NCBI GenBank assembly: GCA_001557505.1
Contig: LSAX01000001.1
Coordinates: 372,001-436,000, forward strand
DNA: 64,000 nt
Direction of reading: 5' to 3'
Source: Reticulascus tulasneorum
Lineage: Eukaryota; Ascomycota; Sordariomycetes; Glomerellales; Reticulascaceae
The notes beneath the pieces are model-generated. The model was not told where the DNA came from. It was given only the letters and a program-made list of their open reading frames with translations, and ran no database searches. Every line of letters starts with the position of its first letter. Position 1 is the first letter of the stretch. A program made the position numbers and the translations under genes. Positions 56,062 to 64,000 of the stretch are shown piece by piece.

Positions 56062-58325
56062 TCATGTTAAACTTTCAGGTTTAGATGCACCTGCAGCTCC
56101 AAGAGCTATGTTGTCACCAAAGTCGACGACCACGTTCTTCGAAGCTACTCTGGTGCCATTATGATAGATAGCAAATTCCAGCGAAGAGCCATCACATATC
56201 ATGGCAACCTCGTAAAAGAGCTTGCGGTAAATTTGGCCGATCGAATTGAGATAAGGAGGCAGTGATTCAAAGTCGATTCCTTCAGTCCACCGGATCGTGC
56301 ATAGGGCCTTGACAGAGTCATCCTTGCGAGTTGGTGGAACATCTGCTTCGGAGTAGTGAATGACGTTGCAAATCTCGACAGGGGGTGATTCGAGTAGTTG
56401 GGAATAGGTGTAGCGAACGGCTTCTTTCTCTGAGACATTTTCTCCCTGTTCCCTTCATGATTAATTTCTTAAATGGAGAGAAACCTTCGCTGTGATGGGA
56501 CTTACACGGTTCAAGAATGGCTGAAACTGGTGCTTCGCACCAAACCTTTGTTTTTTATAGTTCCAAAATCGATCCTGCTCCTGATATCTTCCATCTTCCC
56601 ATTTGCCGCTGTAGATATATCCATAGGTCGCGCGAGCCACTCGTGAATCAATACTTACAGATAAACCGGGGCTGAGATTTTGCTGTGTGAGCCCTCTTAC
56701 AACTGCGCCTCGACAGATTGCTGTCCAACTGAGAAATGGGTTAGCCGCTTCGCCGAACGAAATAATAATACCGGGTCGGCCTCACGGGCGGTCTCTGTCA
56801 TCCTGTATAATATCAATGTTTGGTCCGACTGCGCTGTTCAGTCGCTCAAAGAGAAATGGGCATCTGCCAAAACCGCCGACAAGAATGACGTACTACCACA
56901 GGTTAGCAAGTTCGGTGTATTGACCAGCTTCCGGAGAACTTAAGGAAATCTTGCTTTTGGGGACTTCTGATACTTGCTCTGAATTTCTGTGACCTGTGAC
57001 TGTACCAAGGCTTCGACCTGCCCAACAACATCGGAAAAAACAGGCAAGATTTCCTCTCTATAGAAGTACAAGTTAGCCTCCACATATCTGCATATGAATC
57101 TGATGCAATGTGCAACTCACCCTGTAAGACTTAGATGAGAAGAAGCGAAGCCCCTGTGGCGCTTCCCAGTGTGAATGCATTCATAAGGGAGCCTGACGGT
57201 CCAACTTTGTTGCGCATTTTTGAACTGAGTTTTGATGCCATTCTCCCACTCATCATTCATCAGCTTATTTAGTGCCTCGACTGTCATCCGGCCCCAAGCC
57301 TCTGCGCCAAGTTTGTTCTGGAGAAGTGTAACGAACCCTTCATCAAGAAATATAGCCCCACACAGAGCACCTGTCCTCACTGTTTAGTTCATCTCAATTT
57401 GGATTAAACATCGAAAAACCTCACCATCTCCCCTCACACTCTCCCGAACACGCATTGGTGTAATTTCGATGACCTCATATGTGATAATGTCCTAACTTGG
57501 CGTAAGTGGGATATCCTCTTGTAATGGAGAGAGCTGTCCGTACCACAGTACCACCACCAGCATCGCAGACCACAAAGTGGTCACCAGCCTAGGAGAGTCA
57601 TTATGTATTATGATTAGACGAATATGATGTGCTTACCTCAACATCAGGTCGATCAGCCATATCACTCATGGTCGCCAGTGCTGCTGCTTCTGGCTCTGGG
57701 ATGAAGTTGATGACTGTTTCGCCAATTTCCCGCTTGTCAAGGATGCCAGCTCGTTCTGCAGCCTCTCTCATTCTCATCTGTGCGTAATGAGGCCAAATTG
57801 CCGGGAGCGTGATAACCACTTGAAAGACAGAGATGTCAACGAGTCTCTTGCCTAATGTTCGAGTGATACGCTCTTCTGCGTGTTTCCAAATCAAGTGTAG
57901 ATAGTCGCTAACGACTTCGAGTGGCTCTTTGTTTTCACGCTCTAGGAGCGATCGAGCCCTCAGTATTTTCCCCGAGATTCTGAGCTTCTCAGAAAGATCT
58001 TTCTCGTCAATGATGAGAAGCTTAAACCACTCAAGAGGATTCTCCACTGTAGTCTCGATGCCATATCCCCACTTTGCAGGCTCCGAAGGTGGGTAGAATA
58101 GCTTCGTAGGAGCCTTTTCTCGATCCGAGTTGAATGAGCCGGTGGACTGCCAGCTAGTGATAACATGTATCTGATCTGCTTTACCCGAGCGAGCCCAGGC
58201 AATGCCAGAATACCTGTGGCAGTTAGCGAGAAATAAGATGAGTGATCTCGAAGTTGATATGCTTACGTAGTACCCAAGTCGATTCCGATCACAATGGACG
58301 GAGCTGCGCCAGTGGTTGCTGCCAT
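56062..58325 (-). CDS. Hsp70-like ATPase (fungal-specific divergent family)
   Basis: Nine exons by my model: 58267..58325, 57637..58213, 57544..57588, 57425..57491, 57121..57370, 56955..57057, 56786..56892, 56506..56728, 56062..56445 (604 residues; every phase closes). Introns are 48-63 nt; the one at 56893..56954 is GC-AG. Actin-fold ATPase motifs are intact: phosphate-1 GIDLGTTYSG at 14-23, phosphate-2 CDAGGGTVD at 220-228, adenosine motif LVGGFGRCP at 371-379. The family's FIPEPEAAAL block is present. There is no standard substrate-binding domain or EEVD tail; instead a C-terminal part of unknown type (RVARATYGYIY, VRYTYSQLLE, SLEFAIYHNGTRVASKNV). Such expanded Hsp70-like proteins are common in filamentous fungi and of unclear role. 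It is divergent from a coiled-coil gene 590 bp away. Confidence 0.85.
56893..56954 (-). other. GC-AG intron in the Hsp70-like gene
   Basis: 62 nt, donor AAA|GCAAGA, branch TTGCTAAC, acceptor GGTAG. It joins KSPK to YVILVGGFG in phase 0; no GT donor in the vicinity gives this join. Confidence 0.7.
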
Positions 58326-58915
58326 ATTCGCAACTTCGCGTGGTGTTGTGAAAGACTGGAACACGGCAAGCCTTCAAATGACTGTGGCTGCGATCATTCA
58401 AACTATCTGTTCAATTTAGCAGGATGCCTGACGTCTTGCTTAAGATAGATAGGTAAAGAGACAGATTGTTAAGAAGTAGGAAGGGAAGGTAGGTAGGTAG
58501 TTTGGTAGATAAATCAAGGAAAGCTTTGCCTCCAGCGCAGAGAAATTATTCCAAAGACCAGCGGGAAGGAGGAAACTCCCCAGGAAAGAACATACCTCCT
58601 AGATCCCTCTTTGATCTTCTTCCACAGCCAGGCTTCTTACATTAGATAGTTACTCACATGGTGTTCTCTACTCCAATCTCCTTTACAAATCAGGCGGTTG
58701 TATTCTTCCACCAGTCTCTTCCCGTCTTCACAAATCATGCTCACTTTGCGACAACATTTGCTCAATTGCCTTGCCCCCCGCAAACCTACAGTTTTAAAAT
58801 CACTAGACGATCTTCCAATACGACATTTTTAACCTTAGCGTCTCAAAAGAAAATGTTCTATAAGAGACCAGGCAAGAACACCTCGGCTACTGACAAAGAG
58901 AATATCTCTAATTAG
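58326..58915. promoter_or_regulatory. Divergent promoter with abutting upstream ORF
   Basis: About 590 bp shared by the Hsp70-like and coiled-coil genes. Contains GGTAGGTAGGTAG near 58486. A frame from 58658 (or its internal ATG at 58853, 20 codons plus stop) ends in TAG at 58913..58915, touching and in frame with the next gene's ATG. Confidence 0.5.
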
Positions 58916-60373
58916 ATGGACACGATGGTGGAGCAACACTCCGAACCCCAAGTGCCATCTCCTTCATACAATTACCACAACCAAGCGAGCTTACAATCTG
59001 ACTCTGTAAGTATCTTGCTAGTTACTCCTGACCCAGTGAAACCAGCTAACAATCGATTAGTGCCAGACCATGGATAACAACTCTCAGACCCAGAAAACCC
59101 AGTCACAGATCACGGACACCGACTCCCAGATAGACCGAGACCACCAGCTTACCGACCATGTTTCTGAGCTGCAAGGCAACCACCAAGAGTGTATATCGCT
59201 TTTGACGCCTCAATCTCCTGAGCTGCAAAATGCATCAGACATGCAAATTTTAAATGAGCAGCAGGTCAGATTCAAACATGAGGAGATTGAGCCTCTCAAC
59301 AACCAGCTGGAGCAGCTTAAAGGCCGGGTTATCTCATTGCAAGATTCTGAGGCCCTAGCAGAGGAAGCTAATTTGAAAATAACCAAAAAAGATACAACCA
59401 TTGCCGCGCTGGGGGCTGAGATGCGCAAAACGAAGGCAGAGTTGAAGTTGCTGATGAAAGAAAACAACGAATTGAAGACCAAATTGGCAAGCACCAAACA
59501 ACAGTTGCAAGACGTTGTTCTTGAACAGGCAGAAAACCTTGAAAATAATGGGGTTGCAAAGGTCTCGGATGATGTGATCGTGGGCAAGTGGAAGTCTCTT
59601 CAATACAACGTCAAGAACCTAGTTCAGACGGATCTGACTTTGGCGGCGACGTCTCCCAGCGTGATACCACATCTTACTATTAAGACCATGAAAATACTGA
59701 TCAAGACATACGTGGACTGTCTTCACCACCCCGATAGCAGAAGTTCTCTTCTGGAGGCCTACATTTGGTATAGAATCCACCGCAATATCTTTCGAGCAGA
59801 GAGTACTGCGTGGGGAGGAACTGCTGGCAAGGAGTTGATATCGCTTTGGAAGCGGTTTCAAGGTTGGTCACAAAGATCGTTTTCACGCTGCTCCATTGCT
59901 GACTCAAATAAATAGAGCTTCCTTACAATGGGGATGATCACCTGAGTGACCTCAACAATTGGAAGCAAAAGGGGATAATTCTGGTAGATCGACTGCGTAA
60001 GATGGAAGGCGACGGGCTGGCCAAAGTCGTCAACCATACATACCAGAGCTTGAGATGCTTTGCGCGGCGCTCTCGGCACCGAAATCTTCGGAAGGAGCTT
60101 GACAGTGTCTTTGCTCAGGCTGCTGAGCTGCAGCATATCTTCATGACATCTAAGGCTATGTTTACAGTTGTCTGGGATTTACGAGCATACGATCCCCTTG
60201 AAGAAGGAAACCCAACTACCGGCTGGGTGGAGATTGAACGGGGATGGGAGAACGATGGGGAAGCTACGCCGGATATGATAATCTCGCCTCTCGTGCTGAA
60301 GAGGGGAACCGGAGATGGGGAGAGCTACGAGCACAAAAGTGTGCTGGTCGCTGGTCGAGCAGTGTCGTGGTAG
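58916..60373 (+). CDS. Coiled-coil protein of unknown family
   Basis: Three exons: 58916..59005, 59061..59862, 59916..60373 (449 residues; phases close). Introns: 59006..59060 (GTAAGT, AGCTAAC, TTAG) and 59863..59915 (donor GTTGGT, GCTGAC, ATAG). The N-terminus is Gln/Ser/Asp-rich and probably disordered. Residues about 90-205 are a long coiled coil (NNQLEQLKGRVISLQ, KTKAELKLLMKENNELKTKL). The C-terminal half is a helical globular domain (WYRIHRNIF, LISLWKRFQE, DSVFAQAAELQHIFM) ending in VLVAGRAVSW. I do not recognise it. Its divergent pairing with an Hsp70-like gene suggests co-regulation and possibly a partner role (inference). Confidence 0.75.
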
Positions 60374-61123
60374 ACCTAATCGGAGCAGTTTAGACACGTG
60401 CAAAGAACCGATATCTGGTACATAGGCAGTCAGTTTATGCATTGCGCCAGGCTGATTATGCATGGGGCTTGACCTCGATAGAAGATATCATAGCAGCCCT
60501 ACTACAACAAGTTTGCAGGAATAGCTCGCCCCAACCCAAAGCTGCAAAATGGCCCTTATGTAATCTACCTTTCTTCGAAGCCCTCCTTCAGCCCATAGAC
60601 CGGATAATTCCTAGCATCATCTTTGAAACCGTTGTTTTCTGGGTCGTACAATATGTATGGGCATTAAGTGTTCCTCGTACCGCCTCCCTATTTATCTTGC
60701 GACTATGTGGTGGGCCACTCGACAACTTGCCCAAACCCCAAAACCCATCATGAACCTGTTTTACTAATCCTTTCCACTAGAAGGCATTAAATAACAAGCT
60801 TTATCCGGCCATGTTTTAATAATATGGAGCCTTGGGAATTTAAATGGTAGTAGAAAAGTGGATGGAAAGAACATAAACTAGATGTAATTATAAGTTATAT
60901 GACTGCATTGTGTGGTGTGTGTCTGTGTTCCCCCCTTGTTGAAAGGTGGGATGTCTAAGCTACCTATCTATACGAAAAGGAGGAAAACGCAAAACCCGGC
61001 TCGTGGCCACCCCCTGCAACCAATAACATGCTATTGGCCCTAGCCAGACTCTTACGGCCCTGATGTCGTGTTGGCCCATTTCACCATACCACCGGACCCC
61101 CTGCCTAGGTAGTTCCCGATCAC
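60374..61123. other. Convergent intergenic region
   Basis: Contains a 103-codon plus frame (60442..60753) with some hydrophobic stretches but no recognisable family. AT-rich 60780-60900. Confidence 0.4.
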
Positions 61124-61933
61124 CTAGGAAGTCTGGATACCACAAGACTTAGCACAACTGTCTACCATGACGACGAAAGGATCAGGGATGATTCCGCGCA
61201 GCTGGTCGAGCTGGGTCGGTCCCAAGAAAGTGGGGTTGCCCAAGGACGCCGTGAGAACGCTGTCAGGCATGGAGGAGAAGAAGGTCTGGGCAACCTGGAA
61301 GCGGCCTTCATCATTGCTATCAAAGGCGGCCGCAAAAACGGCCTGCTCGCAGGTCGGGTTGAACTGCCAGTGTATGTGGCCCTGCGGGAACAACATGCCG
61401 GTGAAGTTATTCAGCGTCATGGCAACCTGGGGCACGTCTCCCAAAATCATGGCGTCCTGCTCGAGGAGGAAAGCTCCAATAAGCGTTCCGCTGACCACGG
61501 TCAGGAACTCGTTGCCGCGTGGGTGCATGTGCGGCACGTTGAGGCCGCAGGGACCGATGAAGCCGATAGCCGCTGCCACGTGGGTGCCAATCAGGCCCGG
61601 GATCGAGTCGACGCTGCCCACGATGACACTGCCGTCCTGAGGCGGCGTCCCCTGGTTGTTGACGAACTGGAACGAGACATTGTTGGCGCTACCACCGTTG
61701 TTTGGGGGGAATAGCACCTGCTCTTTGTCCTTGTAAGAGGCGGCGAGGAGCAGCTCCGTCTGCAGCTCCTTGATCTCTGCTGGCGTGAGCGGCGTAAATG
61801 TGGGAGCCGAGGCGGCCGAGGTCGACGCTATTGGCGTGGTCACCGGGACCGGTTTCGAGGTGGCCACTAGGGGAGACGCCGTCGAGGTGGCAGCGAGAAA
61901 GGCCATCAAGGCAACCGAGAGAAGGGCGTTCAT
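61124..61933 (-). CDS. Secreted germin-like cupin (spherulin-1A type)
   Basis: Single exon, 269 residues. Signal peptide (MNALLSVALMAFLAATSTAS), then a Thr/Pro/Ser linker. The cupin-1 barrel carries complete motif 1 (GLNVPHMHPRGNEFLTVVSG, ligands His135, His137, Glu142) and motif 2 (FPQGHIHWQFN, ligand His188), so a metal (usually Mn) site is present. In germins this supports oxalate oxidase or superoxide dismutase activity; in fungal spherulins the activity is unknown. Cys129, Cys195 and the C-terminal pair (SCAKSC) may form disulphides outside the cell. Confidence 0.9.
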   Translation of the reverse strand: MNALLSVALMAFLAATSTASPLVATSKPVPVTTPIASTSAASAPTFTPLTPAEIKELQTELLLAASYKDKEQVLFPPNNGGSANNVSFQFVNNQGTPPQDGSVIVGSVDSIPGLIGTHVAAAIGFIGPCGLNVPHMHPRGNEFLTVVSGTLIGAFLLEQDAMILGDVPQVAMTLNNFTGMLFPQGHIHWQFNPTCEQAVFAAAFDSNDEGRFQVAQTFFSSMPDSVLTASLGNPTFLGPTQLDQLRGIIPDPFVVMVDSCAKSCGIQTS

Positions 61934-64000
61934 ATTGTCGTTCTTTGAATTGTATGATGTGATGTGTTCTGTTTATCAATGTGTAGATTCAATTTGATGT
62001 TGTGTCTGTAATGAGGTATAGCAGTCAAATGTCTGTCTAGAATTCTGTTTCCATAACCGACTTCTTATACTTTTTGACTAACTACTTATTTTAGGTATAG
62101 TTAACATTTTTGTGGTACCAGACGGAAGCCAAGGCTACGAGCTCGCATCTGTCATCCCTCCATATTCGCAAACCCCCATGTTTCGAAGAGTTTCGACGGT
62201 CAAGTTCTTTGCTGGCGCGCGTCGACGCATTCTACGGGAAACTCAAGCCGAATGTCACCGCGGACATATCTCGCTTCTATCGAGGGCGTATCCCCTAAGC
62301 ACCAGGCATATATGGGCCACGTGTGCTAGAACCGCAACACCCTTTCGCTGATGCAGGTTAGATCGGCGCGGACCACGCCCGGGACCTGCTCCGCGACAAA
62401 CTGCTTCCCGTTCCCTCGACGCCAATTGGTGAGGAAGTCAGTGCCGGTGATCCCGAGAGAGAAAGGAGGTGACGTCTAAAACGCCACAAAAGCGCCACAA
62501 CTATAATCACCTACTGGGCGGTGTAAAGATCTATTTCGGATCCATCTACAGATACGATGGCTATGCCCTCTACCTCTGAAGATTGTCCCTATTTCGGTGG
62601 CGAGGGAGGACGACGAGGAGGAGGAATGGCAAGGTGTAGTGGAAGGAAGTATCACAAGGACGCTGACTGCCTTACTACTTGTACAGTATATTCCATGTTT
62701 GTTTGTAAGTCGAATACTCCCAGGGAGCCCACAGGGCCCTTGCTCTCCTCTAACAGATTATCTACACGTGAAGATAGAAGTTGTGTTACACAGCCGTGAG
62801 ACGCTGAGGCCACATACTTATCAATACCTCAAGTTATTAGTTAATTTCTCTACACATTTTGTACAGCTTGTACCCTATTTCTCTATCTAATTGGCTCTCG
62901 CCAACGCCATAAGTAACACGCTTACGAACAAACAGGGGGTCCATTGTAAGCACAAATGACCCAAATCGATATTACGTGAGGCCATCATGGGGGTTGTTGA
63001 ACAAGTAGGTAACGGTGGTCAGCGGAAGTAATTGTGCTATGAGTAACCGCACTGGCCTAGAGATATGGATTTTAGACCAGCCGCTTCGCGACACGGCCCC
63101 GACGTTAGATGGAAACATCAACAGCAACTAAGGTAGGCTGAATATCTGGGGCTTGATTGGCTTGGTGGGCGCGTTCATGAGTCTCAGAGCTTAGTACTAG
63201 GACTATCCAATCCGAAGTCGGCTTTCACGGGTCCCCTTCAAGGGCCGGGTTACTTCAATTAATTAGAGTCCGCCACGGTCCGTGCCTAGGCTACGGGACG
63301 CGCCTACGAGACGCGGATATCGGCACGCGGCCTCAGGTCAGCTGTTAGATAAGTTGACTTCCCCCACGTGTAAGACAGGCCACCTGCCTACATCCTCATC
63401 ATGGAATCTTCAGTAACATTTTTCTCTGCAACCACAGGTCTGAATCTTACAAATTTCATATCCTCAGCCTCCAGTAAGCGTCAGGAGGCCGAAATTCCGA
63501 GTCTTGGCCATCCTGTTCACTTTCCATACTCTGACCGATCTTACAAATTTCCCGAAATAGTGCCTGCGAGTCTTCACACACCAGAGACTGTCAATACTGG
63601 GCGTGCTGCATTTGTAGGGAGACTTGCTCTTGCCTAATAGACATGACGTCGCTGTTGTCAGCTCAGGTGCTGATTCTCGTATGCCGCAGCAGAGTACACT
63701 ATGAATAGGTGCTTCCAACTGCTGGTACCGAGAATGCCGGAAATGGCTATCGTGCAGTGATTCCAATTAAATTTCTGGCCGCAGTGGCTTGGGAAGTTAG
63801 TTTCGGCAGCAAGGAACTGCACCTAGTATCACGACTAGATTTACAGTACAATATCTTTGCATAGAAGATATTAGCTTACCGTAATCTAGAGGAGTTGGCA
63901 GAAATCATGCACATCCGAACTTTTTTCAGAGCTGTCTTGTTGTGAACAACTCACCTTGAAGCGTGCTTGCGACTGGCCCTCTTCCAAACTCTAAATATCC
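61934..64000. other. Gene-free stretch to the right edge
   Basis: No convincing gene. Frames at 62110..62351, 62557..62890 and 63401..63637 lack domains. The last could be a first exon of a gene extending past the window, but nothing confirms it. Confidence 0.4.

Overview
The window is nuclear DNA of a filamentous ascomycete (Pezizomycotina, most likely Sordariomycetes). Evidence: genes carry short introns (about 48-126 nt) with GTAAGT/GTATGT donors, CTRAC branch sites and CAG/TAG acceptors; families include HET, fungal Zn(II)2Cys6, GH7-CBM1 cellulase, CVNH, NmrA-like, berberine-bridge FAD oxidases and fungal STAND N-terminal domains. Gene models below were spliced by eye from reading frame plus splice signals, so exon borders are inferences, although in most genes the phases close exactly.

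Region 1 (1-11 kb) looks like a self/non-self or stress-sensing neighbourhood. It holds a STAND-type N-terminal gene running off the left edge (apparent frameshift, one clear intron), two secreted GPI-type or formerly GPI-type proteins, a relic resembling a hAT transposase C-terminus, a HET-domain gene, and a large ankyrin/C2H2/transmembrane gene with seven near-identical 99-bp repeats. Region 2 (11-15.7 kb) is gene-poor. It contains a tRNA-Lys(CUU) gene with the canonical 37/38 intron plus a 60-nt insert in the D-loop that has all the marks of a spliceosomal intron (the most unusual object in the window), and a triple-CBM18 secreted protein.

Region 3 (15.7-28.8 kb) has two divergent Zn2Cys6 regulators about 4 kb apart, then a secreted CVNH-type lectin and a secreted FAD oxidase. 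Region 4 (30.7-40 kb) has an MFS sugar transporter, a conserved TPR-like fungal protein, a glycine-zipper-like hydrophobic protein bracketed by a duplicated intergenic sequence, and an NmrA-like protein. Region 5 (40-54.7 kb) has a GH7 cellobiohydrolase with CBM1, the SWI/SNF subunit Snf5, a second MFS transporter, and a secreted CAP + double-psi-barrel fusion. Region 6 (56-62 kb) has an Hsp70-like ATPase gene divergent from a coiled-coil gene, and a germin-like cupin.

The gene set (cellulase, chitin-binding protein, CAP/expansin-like protein, cupin, secreted oxidase, sugar transporter) fits a plant-degrading or plant-associated fungus. Long gene-free stretches (up to about 4.3 kb) and dispersed TACCTAGGTA-like motifs separate the genes.
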